Of a stretch of 64,000 nucleotides of DNA, positions 17,572 through 25,385 are shown piece by piece. The notes beneath the pieces were generated by a model. It did not search any database. It saw only the letters and a list, made by a program, of their open reading frames with translations, and was not told the DNA's origin. Source of the stretch: Kitasatospora sp. MAA19 (GTDB lineage Bacteria; Actinomycetota; Actinomycetes; Streptomycetales; Streptomycetaceae); the NCBI RefSeq assembly GCF_029894125.1, contig NZ_JARXYZ010000013.1, positions 169,039 to 233,038 of the forward strand. The letters are read 5' to 3'. Both the position numbers and the translations under genes were made by a program. How positions within the stretch are numbered: position 1 is the first letter of the stretch; each line of letters opens with the position of its first letter.

Positions 17572-18435
17572 ATGCGAGTTTCCCGAACCCGACGCCTCGC
17601 CGCCGTCGCCGCGGCGGCCGCCCTGGCCGCCGGCCCGGCCTGGGCCGCCACCTCGGCCTCCGCCACCCCCACGGCGGCGACCGCCGCGGCCGTGCAGAAG
17701 GTGGCCGCCGGCGGACTGACCCCCGACCAGCACCGCCGCGCCGACCAGCTGATCAGCATCTTCGAGAACAGCACCACCGAGCTCCAGTACGGCTACGCCG
17801 AGAACATCAACGACGGCCGCGGCGTCACCGCCGGCCGGGCCGGCTTCACCACCAACGACGGCGACGCGCTCAAGGTCGTCCGCGCCTACACCGCCGTCGC
17901 CCCCGACAACCCGCTCGCCCGCTTCATCCCCGAGCTGGAGCGCCTGGCCGCCGCCGGCAGCGGCGACACCAGCGGCCTGCCCGAGAGCGACTACATCGCC
18001 GCCTGGAAGCAGGCCGCCGAGGACGCCACCTTCCGGCAGGTCCAGGACGACCAGGTCGACCAGCGCTACTTCACCCCCGCCATGAACCAGGCCGACCAGC
18101 TCGGCCTCACCACCGCCCTCGCCCGCGCCGAGCTGTACGACGCCTCCATCCAGCACGGCAACGGCGGCGAGTACGACGCCCTGCCCGCGCTCATCAGCCG
18201 CACCGACGCCAAGGTCGGCTCGCCGTCCAGCGCCGGCGAGAACATCTGGCTGAACGCCTTCTTCGACGTCCGCGTCGACGACCTGACCAACCCTGCCAAC
18301 TCCTCCACCGCCGACGAGTGGCGCAAGTCCGTCGACCGGGTCGAGTGCCTGCGCCGGATCGCCGCCACCGGCAACTACAACCTGGACGGCCCGCTCAACG
18401 TCACCGCCTTCGGCTCCAGCTACACCATCAACTAG
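17572..18435 (+). CDS. csnA: Secreted GH46 chitosanase
   Basis: The 287-residue product has a signal peptide (about 1-26, ending AWAATSA) and a full GH46 catalytic domain that hydrolyses chitosan outside the cell. The two catalytic residues are visible: Glu65 in FENST and Asp81 in INDGRG, equivalent to Glu22 and Asp40 of the Streptomyces N174 enzyme. Family blocks AGFTTNDGD, YFTPAMNQAD, WLNAFFDVRVDD and the C-terminal YTIN also match. GGAGC precedes the ATG. It has a CsnR-like box upstream, a terminator downstream and a ROK regulator as the next gene, so induction by chitosan oligomers is likely. Confidence 0.95.
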   Translation: MRVSRTRRLAAVAAAAALAAGPAWAATSASATPTAATAAAVQKVAAGGLTPDQHRRADQLISIFENSTTELQYGYAENINDGRGVTAGRAGFTTNDGDALKVVRAYTAVAPDNPLARFIPELERLAAAGSGDTSGLPESDYIAAWKQAAEDATFRQVQDDQVDQRYFTPAMNQADQLGLTTALARAELYDASIQHGNGGEYDALPALISRTDAKVGSPSSAGENIWLNAFFDVRVDDLTNPANSSTADEWRKSVDRVECLRRIAATGNYNLDGPLNVTAFGSSYTIN

Positions 18436-18453
18436 CCACCTCCTCCACCAAGC

Positions 18454-18484
18454 CCGGGGTCCGGTGTGTGGGACCGGACCCCGG
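18454..18484 (+). terminator. Hairpin terminator after the chitosanase
   Basis: CCGGGGTCCGGT (18454-18465) pairs perfectly with ACCGGACCCCGG (18473-18484) around a 7-nt loop, 19 bp after the chitosanase stop. The rest of the 292-bp gap to the ROK gene shows no other feature. Confidence 0.85.
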
Positions 18485-18727
18485 CCCGACGCGGCCCAGC
18501 TCCCCGGACTCCCCCACCCCGGGGAACGCGGCCCCGCCGGGCGATCCGACCGCCGGTGGCGGCAGGGCGCCGGGACTCCCCGCCGCCGCCGGCGGTTCGC
18601 GTTCCGCCCCACCGGTGGCGGTGGTCCGCGTTCAGCCCCGCGCCACCGGCAGCTCGCCTTCGGCCCCGCCGATCCGCGCACGGCCCGGCCTCGTTCGTCG
18701 ACTGACGGGTACCCTACGATCGGCCGA

Positions 18728-19996
18728 ATGAGCGCAGCAGGACGGACCACGGCCACGGACGGGCCGCCGCAGCCCGCCACCCCCGCTCCACTGCCAGGGC
18801 ATGGGCAACAGCCGTGGAACCGGCAGCGGTTGCGGAGCAACAACGAGTGGCTCCTGCTGGAGCGGCTGCGCCGGTACGGCCCACTCTCCCGGGCCCAACT
18901 CGCCCGCGACACCGGGCTGTCCAAGCCCACCGTCTCCACCGCGCTGGCCACCCTCGAACTCGCCGGACTCACCCGCGAGGCCGGCAGGTTCGCGCCCGAG
19001 CGCGGCCGCACCGCCGTCCTGTACGAGACCGACCCGACCGCCGGGCACGTCCTCGGACTCGACATCGGACGGGCCCGGCTGCGGGTCGCCGTCGCCGACC
19101 TGTCCGGGCACATCGTCGCCCGCCGCGACCTGCCCAACCGGGGCCGCTCGGCCAACGCCGTCGCCGACGCCGTCGTGGCGGCCGCCCGGGAGGCCATCGC
19201 CGAGGCGGGCCTGCCGGCCACCGCCGTCGCACACACGGTGGCCGGCTCGCCCGGGGTCTGGGACGAACGGCGGCGCAGCGTCCGACTCGCCGCCAGCCTG
19301 CCCGGCTGGGGCCGCCCCGGCCTGTTCGACCGCATAGCCGACGGCCTGGGCACCACCGTCACCGTCGCCAACGACGCCAACCTCGCGGCCGTCGGCGAGT
19401 ACACCTACGGCGCGGGCGCGGGCAGCCGGCTCTTCGTCTACCTGCTGGTCGGCACCGGTCTCGGGCTGGGCGTGGTCAAGGACGGCGAGCTGCTGACCGG
19501 GGCGCACGGCGCCGCCGGCGAACTCGGACTGATGCGGCTGCCCGACTGCACCACCGCCACCTGGAACACCGGCACGACCGGCTCCACCCTGGAGGAGACC
19601 GTCTCCGCGGACGCCGTGGTGCGCACCGCCCTCGACCTCGGGATGCGGCGGCCGCTCACCGCCGAGAAGGTGTTCGCCCAGGCCCGGGACGGCGAGCCGG
19701 CGGCGATCGAGGCCGTCCGGCAGGAGGTGGACCGGCTCGGCTACGCGCTCGCCGTCGTCGCCGCACTGCTCGACCCGGACGTGGTCGTCCTCGGCGGCGG
19801 CATCGGGCGCAGTGCCGACCTGCTGCTGCGCCCGCTGGAGCAGGCGCTGCACGAGCGGTCCCCGCTGCGGCCCCGGCTGGAGGCGAGCCGGCTCGGCCAG
19901 GACGCCGTCCTGCTCGGCGCCGTCGCCACGGCCCTGGACACGGCGCGGCCCGAGGTGTTCGAGCGGCGCACGGCCCCCGCACCGGCCAGACCCTAA
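18728..19996 (+). CDS. ROK-family transcriptional regulator, CsnR-like candidate
   Basis: The 422-residue protein has an N-terminal MarR-like winged helix (LSRAQLARDTGLSKPTVSTA) and a C-terminal ROK sugar-kinase-like domain (HVLGLDIGRARLRVAVADL, VANDANLAAVGEYTYGAG, GTGLGLGVVKDGELL and AGELGLM). The zinc/catalytic motif of true ROK kinases (GxxCxCGxxGCxE) is degenerate (PDCTTATWNTGTTGST), so it is a sensor, not a kinase. Lying next to a GH46 chitosanase with a CsnR-type box, it is a natural candidate for the chitosan-responsive repressor. Its direct target is inferred from context only. Confidence 0.88.
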   Translation: MSAAGRTTATDGPPQPATPAPLPGHGQQPWNRQRLRSNNEWLLLERLRRYGPLSRAQLARDTGLSKPTVSTALATLELAGLTREAGRFAPERGRTAVLYETDPTAGHVLGLDIGRARLRVAVADLSGHIVARRDLPNRGRSANAVADAVVAAAREAIAEAGLPATAVAHTVAGSPGVWDERRRSVRLAASLPGWGRPGLFDRIADGLGTTVTVANDANLAAVGEYTYGAGAGSRLFVYLLVGTGLGLGVVKDGELLTGAHGAAGELGLMRLPDCTTATWNTGTTGSTLEETVSADAVVRTALDLGMRRPLTAEKVFAQARDGEPAAIEAVRQEVDRLGYALAVVAALLDPDVVVLGGGIGRSADLLLRPLEQALHERSPLRPRLEASRLGQDAVLLGAVATALDTARPEVFERRTAPAPARP

Positions 19997-20007
19997 CCGG
20001 CCGACCG

Positions 20008-20577
20008 TCAGATGCGGGCGGGCCGGGCGGCGTCCAGCAGGACGCGGGCGGCTTCCTTGGCATCGGCGGCGGCGCTCGGGTCGCCGTGCACGGCGGCGGT
20101 GGTCATCGCCCCCTCGGCGAGCAGCGCGAGGTGGACGGCGGTGGCGGGCTGGGCCCCGGCGGCCTCGGCCAGACAGGCGAGGTAGGCGTTGAACTCCTCC
20201 TTGTGGTGCCTGGCTGTCGCCGCGACCGCCGGCGAGACGGCGCCCAGCTCGCCGAAGGAGTTGACGAACGCGCAACCGCGGAAGTCGGGTTCGGCGAACC
20301 AGCGGCCGAGCCAGTCGAAGACAACGAGCAGCTGGTCCCGCGGCAGGACGGCGGCGCCGGCCACGTAGACGGCGAGGTTCGCCCGCCAGCGCCCGTCCCG
20401 GCGGCGCAGGTACGCCTCGACCAGGTCGTCCTTGGACGGGAAGTGCTGGTAGAGGCGGCGCATCGTCATGCCGGAGGCCGCCCGGACGGCGTCCATGCCG
20501 ACCGCCTGGATGCCCTGCCCGTAGAACAGCTCCTCGGCCGCGTCGAGGATCCGGTCCCGCGGGTCGTGCTGCTCCAT
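20008..20577 (-). CDS. TetR-family transcriptional repressor
   Basis: From the ATG at 20577 the product has 189 residues: an N-terminal TetR helix-turn-helix (RDRILDAAEELFYGQGIQAV, then MTMRRLYQHFPSKDDLV) and a ligand-binding all-helical C-terminal domain (GCAFVNSFGEL block). It is divergent from an NTF2-like gene, and two copies of a GAGAAC-N4-GTTCTC palindrome lie in the 100-bp space between them, so it almost certainly represses itself and that gene. A longer frame upstream would run across the operators and is rejected. Confidence 0.92.
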   Translation of the reverse strand: MEQHDPRDRILDAAEELFYGQGIQAVGMDAVRAASGMTMRRLYQHFPSKDDLVEAYLRRRDGRWRANLAVYVAGAAVLPRDQLLVVFDWLGRWFAEPDFRGCAFVNSFGELGAVSPAVAATARHHKEEFNAYLACLAEAAGAQPATAVHLALLAEGAMTTAAVHGDPSAAADAKEAARVLLDAARPARI

Positions 20578-20595
20578 CTGCCGTGCCCTTTGCGT

Positions 20596-20646
20596 GAGAA
20601 CGATGGTTCTCCTAGAGTAGCCGATATGGCGAGAACGACCGTTCTC
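20596..20646. promoter_or_regulatory. Twin TetR operators GAGAAC-N4-GTTCTC
   Basis: GAGAACGATGGTTCTC (20596-20611) and GAGAACGACCGTTCTC (20631-20646, extended to 20 bp with GC ends) are perfect inverted repeats with centres 35 bp apart. They sit between the divergent TetR and NTF2-like genes. The GCCGATAT stretch between them may hold the -10 elements. Confidence 0.8.
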
Positions 20647-20677
20647 GCCACCGGCTCCGCCGCACCGAGGAGATCCC

Positions 20678-21148
20678 GTGTCCGACCAACGCCCTCCCCT
20701 GCCCCCGTACACCCGGGAGACCGCCCGGCAGAAGGTCCGCGCCGCCGAGGACGCCTGGAACACCCGCGACCCCCGGCGCGTCGCCCTCGCCTACACCCCT
20801 GACAGCCGCTGGCGCAACCGCACCGAGTTCCTCACCGGGCGCGAGCAGATCGCCGACTTCCTCACCCGCAAGTGGCACCGCGAACTCGACTACCGCCTCA
20901 TCAAGGAGCTGTGGGCGTACGACGGCGACCGCATCGCCGTCCGCTTCGCCTACGAGTGGCACGACGACTCCGGCCAGTGGTACCGCTCGTACGGCAACGA
21001 GAACTGGGAGTTCGACCCGAACGGCCTGATGGCCCACCGCCACGCCGCCATCAACGACCTGCCGATCACCGCCGACGAACGCCTCTTCCACTGGCCGCTC
21101 GGCCGCCGCCCCGACGACCACCCGGGCCTCACCGACCTCGGCCTCTGA
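20678..21148 (+). CDS. DUF1348 / NTF2-like small protein
   Basis: The 156-residue product is an SnoaL/NTF2-like cone-fold protein of the DUF1348 type. Diagnostic sequence includes RAAEDAWNTRDPRRVALAYT, FLTGREQIADFLTRKW and YEWHDDSGQWYRSYGNENWE. No enzymatic role is established for this group as far as I know; homologues often lie under TetR control in stress or detoxification units. The GTG start follows GGAGA. Its promoter carries the TetR operators. Confidence 0.9.
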   Translation: MSDQRPPLPPYTRETARQKVRAAEDAWNTRDPRRVALAYTPDSRWRNRTEFLTGREQIADFLTRKWHRELDYRLIKELWAYDGDRIAVRFAYEWHDDSGQWYRSYGNENWEFDPNGLMAHRHAAINDLPITADERLFHWPLGRRPDDHPGLTDLGL

Positions 21149-21192
21149 GCACCGCGCCCCAGCCTGTCGTCGGTCGGCCGTAGCCTGACGGA

Positions 21193-21699
21193 ATGGCAAA
21201 GACCGTCACCTACCTCGAAATGACCGCCCCCGAGGACCTGCGCCCCGCCCCGCCCGTCCCCGCACTCGCCCTGCTCCGCGCCGACGCCACGTCCCCCGCC
21301 GTGCAGGCCGTGCAGGCCGAGGTCGGCAGGCCGCACGGCTGGAAGAGCTCCAGCCGCACCGAGCAGGACTGGGCGGCCCACCGCGCCCAGCACCCGCTGC
21401 GCCAGAGCTGGCTCCTCACCCACGACGGCGAACCCGCCGGAATCGTCGCGCTCGAACCGCACCCCGGCGGGGACGTCGAGATCACGACCTTCGGACTGCT
21501 GCCCGCGATGGTCGGCCGAGGCCTCGGTGGCTACGCGCTGACCCTCGCGCTCCGCCAGGCCTGGGCAACCGAACCCATCGGCGCCGGCACCGCACTCCGG
21601 GTCTGGCTGTGCACCAACACCAACGACCACCCCAACGCCCTGCCCAACTACCACAAGCGCGGGCTGCGCACGTTCCGCACCGAGGTCCATCCCGGGTAG
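21193..21699 (+). CDS. GNAT-family N-acetyltransferase
   Basis: The 168-residue product has the GNAT fold. The acetyl-CoA pyrophosphate-binding motif A is VEITTFGLLPAMVGRGLGGY (the RGLGG core) and motif B includes NALPNYHKRGLRTFRTE near the C-terminus. The acceptor substrate is unknown. It starts 44 bp after the NTF2-like gene on the same strand and could share its transcript. Confidence 0.88.
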   Translation: MAKTVTYLEMTAPEDLRPAPPVPALALLRADATSPAVQAVQAEVGRPHGWKSSSRTEQDWAAHRAQHPLRQSWLLTHDGEPAGIVALEPHPGGDVEITTFGLLPAMVGRGLGGYALTLALRQAWATEPIGAGTALRVWLCTNTNDHPNALPNYHKRGLRTFRTEVHPG

Positions 21700-21810
21700 G
21701 GCCTAGCAAGGGTGTTGTTCCACGACTGTGACACCGCGCACACCGGTCGCTGACCTCGCGCTGGGACGCTCCTGGCCGAATGCGAAACGCAGCCGAGGGG
21801 GGAACCTGGA

Positions 21811-22884
21811 ATGTCCGTACGCAACAGATTCGGCACCGCCGCCGCGATCGCCCTGATGACCACCGTCGGCGCCGTCCTGCTCTCCGCCTGCGGCCCCGAC
21901 AACGCCGGCTCGGATCCCACCGCCGCCCCGGCCACCTCCGCTCCCGGCACCTCCGCTCCCGGCACCGCGGCGCCGGGCGGCTCGACGCCCCCGGGCTCCC
22001 CCTCGGCCGGCGGCGGCACCCCGGCCCCGGGCGCCAAGGAGGCCAACGGCACCACCGCCGCCAACCGCCTGACCATCAGCACCGGCACCCAGGCCGTCGC
22101 GATGAACGGCACCACCGTCGACTTCGGCACCGTTGTCCGGGACCTCGCCTGGTCCCCCGACGGCACGAAGGCCGCGTTCGTCGACGGCAACGGCGACCTC
22201 GTCGTCACCAACCCCGACGGCACCAGGAAGACCACCGTCGCCAAGAACCCGGGCGGCGAGACCTGGTCCCACCCCAGCTGGCAGCACGCGGCGAAGGACC
22301 CCGGCGACGACTCCCTCCCCGAGGCCACCGAGCGCTTCAAGAACATCGTCTTCGCCGCCGCCAAGGGCGGCGTCCTGCGCCTGGAGACGATCCCCGCCAA
22401 GGCCGTCGGCGGCACCCCCGAGGTGCTCACCCCGCACAGTTCGGAAGGCGGCAACCCGAACCTGCCGCAGCCGCCCCGGACCGGCAACACCTGGGCCAAC
22501 GCCGGCGGCCGGCACGGCGAGATCGCCTACGCCAACACCCCCGCCAACGAGGTCTACATCTACGACGACTACATCCGCCCCGCCGCCCGCGACATGGGCA
22601 AGGGCTCGCAGCCGGCCCTCTCCCCCGACGACGAGCACGTCGTCTTCGTCCGCTCGGTGAGCGGGCACGACCACCTCTTCAGCCGCTCCACCCAGTTCGA
22701 CCAGAGGAACGAGAAGGACCTCACCCCCGGCGCCACCACCGACTACACCGAACCCGCCTGGTCCCCCGACGGCAAGACCATCGCGGCCCGCACCCCCGAC
22801 GGCGTCAGCACCCTCCCCGCCGACGGCTCCGCCGCCCCGACCCAGGTCTCCACCGTCAAGGGCCTCCCCGCCTACCGGCCGTAG
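21811..22884 (+). CDS. Secreted lipoprotein with WD40-like (PD40/TolB-type) beta-propeller repeats
   Basis: The 357-residue product has a lipoprotein signal peptide with lipobox LLSAC (Cys27), a Ser/Pro/Gly/Thr linker of about 50 residues with repeated SAPGT, and a domain with PD40-type strands: DLAWSPDGTKAAFVDGNGDL, PALSPDDEHVVFV and EPAWSPDGKTIAARTPDG. It should be anchored to the outer face of the membrane. Partner and ligand are unknown. GGGGGGAA precedes the ATG. Its 3' end overlaps the convergent gene by 13 bp. Confidence 0.88.
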   Translation: MSVRNRFGTAAAIALMTTVGAVLLSACGPDNAGSDPTAAPATSAPGTSAPGTAAPGGSTPPGSPSAGGGTPAPGAKEANGTTAANRLTISTGTQAVAMNGTTVDFGTVVRDLAWSPDGTKAAFVDGNGDLVVTNPDGTRKTTVAKNPGGETWSHPSWQHAAKDPGDDSLPEATERFKNIVFAAAKGGVLRLETIPAKAVGGTPEVLTPHSSEGGNPNLPQPPRTGNTWANAGGRHGEIAYANTPANEVYIYDDYIRPAARDMGKGSQPALSPDDEHVVFVRSVSGHDHLFSRSTQFDQRNEKDLTPGATTDYTEPAWSPDGKTIAARTPDGVSTLPADGSAAPTQVSTVKGLPAYRP

Positions 22885-23462
22885 TCCCCGGCGGCCAACT
22901 CGGCGCGCAGCTCGGGAAGATGCTCGTCGGCGGACTCGTGCGGCAGGAACTCGACCACGTCGAGGAAGCGGAACAGCACCCGGGTCTCGGTGACCGCGTA
23001 CTCGTAGTCACCGAACCCGACCACCGCGCCCGCGCCGCCCCGCACCGCGCCGCGCACGGCGGCCGCCGTCACCGCGTCCGCCCCGTCCGCCGTCACGCCC
23101 CTGCGGGCGTTCGGCCGCGCCAGGTACGGGCACACCATCGCCGCGTACAGCATGCACGCCCGATGCCCCGGCCCCTCCATGGTCGGCGCGAGGTTGCGGT
23201 ACGGCCGCCCCTCGGCGAGCACCCCCGCGATCGCCGCGCTCTCCGCCGCCCCCACCACCCGCCACACGGGCCCCCGCGCCATGAACCCCCCGCACACCGA
23301 ACACCGGCGCTCCAGCGCACAGTTCGCGCTGCGGCCGTGGTCCGTCAGCGCGAACTGCGGCTCACCGCCGTGCCACGGCGTGATCGCCGGCACCGGGTAG
23401 CCCCGGCCGTCCCGGGGCCGCTCCCCCACCCCCGCCGGCATCGGCACACGTTCGAATCGCAC
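22872..23462 (-). CDS. Hypothetical protein with a CxxC motif
   Basis: From a GTG at 23462 the product has 196 residues. It starts VRFERVPMPAGVGERPRDGR and contains a Cys cluster (ANCALERRCSVCGGFM, then HRACMLYAAMVCPYLARP) that could bind zinc or iron. I do not recognise the family with confidence; similar proteins occur widely in streptomycetes as hypotheticals. AAGGATGGGG lies before the GTG. The frame continues upstream but becomes Arg/Gly-rich and non-conserved in character. Confidence 0.7.
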   Translation of the reverse strand: MRFERVPMPAGVGERPRDGRGYPVPAITPWHGGEPQFALTDHGRSANCALERRCSVCGGFMARGPVWRVVGAAESAAIAGVLAEGRPYRNLAPTMEGPGHRACMLYAAMVCPYLARPNARRGVTADGADAVTAAAVRGAVRGGAGAVVGFGDYEYAVTETRVLFRFLDVVEFLPHESADEHLPELRAELAAGDYGR

Positions 23463-23546
23463 ACCCCCATCCTTACCTTCTCCCCCCACCCCCGTCGACC
23501 TCCCGCGTCGCGCCCGGACACCACCCGGTCCGGAAACGACCTGGGC

Positions 23547-23564
23547 CCCCGCCTTCGGGCGGGG
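23547..23564. terminator. Stem-loop CCCCGCC-TTCG-GGCGGGG
   Basis: A perfect 7-bp stem with a TTCG tetraloop lies between the divergent hypothetical gene and the small secreted protein gene. It is followed by CTCCTTTCGTT. It looks like a terminator but no gene visibly ends there; it could act as an attenuator or leader structure for the gene at 23682. Confidence 0.45.
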
Positions 23565-23681
23565 CCTGCTCCTTTCGTTCAAGGACCCCTCAGGGCGGTC
23601 TCGTGGTCGGCGTTGATCATTCGTCTACCGGCGACTGTTGTAGTGCGATCACCGACCCCTTCGAGTCCTTGGAGGACCATA

Positions 23682-23939
23682 GTGATCAAGCGTGCAGTAA
23701 TCGGCGTAGCGGCAGCTGCGCTGCTCGGCCTCGGTGGCGGCCAGGCATTCGCCGCCACGGCCCCGGCCGGTTCGGCTGGTACGGACGCCTGGTGGGACCA
23801 CCCGAGTCACCACGCGAACACCGCCACCGCGGAGTCGGCGCCCACGACGCTCTCCTGGACCTGGGTCAACGGGAGCGGCAACAGGACCTTTGTGACCGCA
23901 GCGGGCTGGTTCGACAAGCACCGCGAGGACGTCCTGTAG
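23682..23939 (+). CDS. Small secreted protein of 85 residues
   Basis: A GTG at 23682 preceded by GGAGG at 6 bp starts an 85-residue protein. It has a clear signal peptide (MIKRAVIGVAAAALLGLGGG, cleavage expected after QAFA) and a mature part of about 60 residues rich in Trp and His (DAWWDHPSHH, LSWTWVNGSG, AGWFDKHREDVL). It has no cysteines and no known domain. A strong terminator follows 11 bp after the stop. The precise ribosome-binding site and terminator make this a real gene. Function is unknown; an extracellular or cell-wall peptide is likely. Confidence 0.75.
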   Translation: MIKRAVIGVAAAALLGLGGGQAFAATAPAGSAGTDAWWDHPSHHANTATAESAPTTLSWTWVNGSGNRTFVTAAGWFDKHREDVL

Positions 23940-23950
23940 TTCAGCAAGTC

Positions 23951-23982
23951 CGCCCCGCCAGTTCCCTGTTGCTGGCGGGGCG
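23951..23982 (+). terminator. Terminator of the small secreted protein gene
   Basis: CGCCCCGCCAG (23951-23961) pairs with CTGGCGGGGCG (23972-23982) around a 10-nt loop and is followed by CGTTTCGTT. Confidence 0.85.
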
Positions 23983-24140
23983 CGTTTCGTTGCATCGACA
24001 CTCCTCAGGGCGGAGGCATCGACATCGGGTCACCCCCTGCGACCGCACGGCACAGCAGTGGCACTCAAGGGCCATCCTCCGTCAACATGCCTACGCCTAC
24101 CGGAGGACGAGCAACAGAGCCCTCCTGCTATGGTGCGCCG

Positions 24141-24575
24141 ATGTCATCGATCAAGCAGTTCCAAGTCACCTTCGACTGCGCAGAACCCGAGCGCGTCGCT
24201 CGCTTCTGGTGCGAGGTGTTGGGGTACGTCGCACCGCCGCCACCGGAGGGGTTCGCCACCTGGGACGATTTCAACCGCTCCCGCTCTGCAGAGGATCAGG
24301 GTTCGTGGTTCGCCTGCAGTGATCCCTCAGGCGTGGGCCCGCGACTGTACTTCCAGCGCGTTCCCGAGGGCAGGGTCGTCAAGAATCGGCTGCATCTCGA
24401 CGTGCGGGTCGGCACCGGGCTCGTGGGTGAAGAGCGCCTCGCCACGCTCGAAGCCGAGTGCGCACGACTGGTCGCGCTCGGCGCGGTACGCGTGCAGGTG
24501 CTGCTTGCCGACGGCGAGAACGAGTCGTGCATCGCGATGCAGGACATCGAGGGCAACGAGTTCTGTCTCGACTGA
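24141..24575 (+). CDS. VOC-superfamily (glyoxalase-like) protein
   Basis: The 144-residue product has the beta-alpha-beta-beta-beta repeats of the VOC fold. It includes FQVTFDCAEPERVARFWCEV, the strand PRLYFQRVPEG, NRLHLDVRVG (metal-ligand-type His) and the terminal IAMQDIEGNEFCLD with the family's Glu ligand. Activity could be isomerase, dioxygenase or resistance-type binding; the substrate is unknown. Codon use is less GC-biased than in the neighbours. The ATG at 24141 is chosen over one 54 bp upstream because family members begin near the first beta strand. Confidence 0.85.
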   Translation: MSSIKQFQVTFDCAEPERVARFWCEVLGYVAPPPPEGFATWDDFNRSRSAEDQGSWFACSDPSGVGPRLYFQRVPEGRVVKNRLHLDVRVGTGLVGEERLATLEAECARLVALGAVRVQVLLADGENESCIAMQDIEGNEFCLD

Positions 24576-24609
24576 GCATCCTCCGATGAGCATCCTCCGA
24601 GCCGGCGAG

Positions 24610-24702
24610 GCAGGGTCTCGTTGTAGCTGGCCCAGGTCTTGCCGGCGGCGGTGACCTCGGAGGCCAGGTTGGGAGCCTGGAGGGCGCCGACCGAGCCGCA
24701 GC
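24610..24702 (-). pseudogene. Duplicated fragment of the secreted phosphatase gene
   Basis: These 93 bp match 27123-27215, inside the phosphatase gene 2.5 kb away, with about three differences. On the minus strand they encode GALQAPNLASEVTAAGKTWA, the same internal segment as the intact gene, but no start, signal peptide or active site is present. The duplicate lies between the VOC gene and the MarR gene and is preceded by a 15-bp direct duplication (GAGCATCCTCCG) overlapping the VOC stop codon. It is probably the remnant of a larger duplication or rearrangement. Confidence 0.8.
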
Positions 24703-24758
24703 CGCCCCCGGGGCCCGCCACCGGGAGTGGAGCCCCGAGGGGCGACCAGGAGCCGCCG

Positions 24759-25286
24759 TCACTCCGCCGCGGAGGCCTCCTGGGCGAGCAGCACCTTGCG
24801 CAGCAGGTCGGCCAGGGTGTGGCGTTCGTCCGCGGTCAGGACGCCGAGGAGGCGGTGCTCCTCGCGGCCGACGACGCCGAGGGCCTCGCGCCAGGCGACG
24901 CGGCCGCTCTCGGTGAGGGCGATGTCGACCTTGCGGCGGTCGACGGTGGAGGGTGTGCGGACGATGAAGCCGCGGCGTTCGAGGGCTTCGAGGCGGCCGG
25001 TGACGGAGGCGGGGGCGAGGTTGAGGTCGGCCCGCAGGTCGGAGGGAGCGGCGCGGCCGCCGCGACCGGCGAGGACGTGGAGGGTGTCGAACTCGTGCTT
25101 CTGCAGGCCGTAGTCGGCGACGCCCTGTTCGCGGACGCGGCCGAGGTGGCGGGTGAGCTCGGACATCCGGGTGACGGCGCCCTCGATGTCGGGGTCGAGG
25201 TGGGGCAGCACCGGCAGCCAGCGTTCGACGTGGCCGTCCGTCCGGTCGCGGGGCTGGGTCGGTCGCTCATGGGGGTGCGGTGCCAT
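24759..25286 (-). CDS. MarR-family transcriptional regulator
   Basis: The 175-residue product has a MarR winged-helix core: LQKHEFDTLHVLAGRGG, LRADLNLAPASVTGRLEALE and RGFIVRTPSTVDRRKVDIAL, the last being the wing with the family's DRR motif. It is divergent from an MFS transporter, with repeated CCGAAA elements in the spacer. Regulation of that transporter in response to its substrate is the most likely role. Confidence 0.92.
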   Translation of the reverse strand: MAPHPHERPTQPRDRTDGHVERWLPVLPHLDPDIEGAVTRMSELTRHLGRVREQGVADYGLQKHEFDTLHVLAGRGGRAAPSDLRADLNLAPASVTGRLEALERRGFIVRTPSTVDRRKVDIALTESGRVAWREALGVVGREEHRLLGVLTADERHTLADLLRKVLLAQEASAAE

Positions 25287-25340
25287 GGAAGGAGTCTACA
25301 AAGCGGAGGGAGAGCACCCCGGAGCGCACCTGCCAGATGG

Positions 25341-25381
25341 TTCGGTACCGAAATTTCGTTGCCGAAACTTTGACACCGAAA
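25341..25381. promoter_or_regulatory. Operator region between MarR and MFS genes
   Basis: CCGAAA occurs three times with exact 14-bp spacing (25348, 25362, 25376). The region also holds the 12-bp palindrome TTCGGTACCGAA (25341-25352) and the overlapping palindrome CGAAATTTCG (25349-25358). It is markedly AT-richer than its surroundings. TTGACA at 25370-25375 may be a -35 element. These fit MarR binding at a divergent promoter. Confidence 0.6.
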
Positions 25382-25385
25382 TACA

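Noticed and set aside
18436..18727. Start of the ROK gene upstream of 18728
   Set aside because: The frame extends upstream across the chitosanase terminator but is Pro/Arg-rich without similarity; the ATG at 18728 precedes the conserved HTH.
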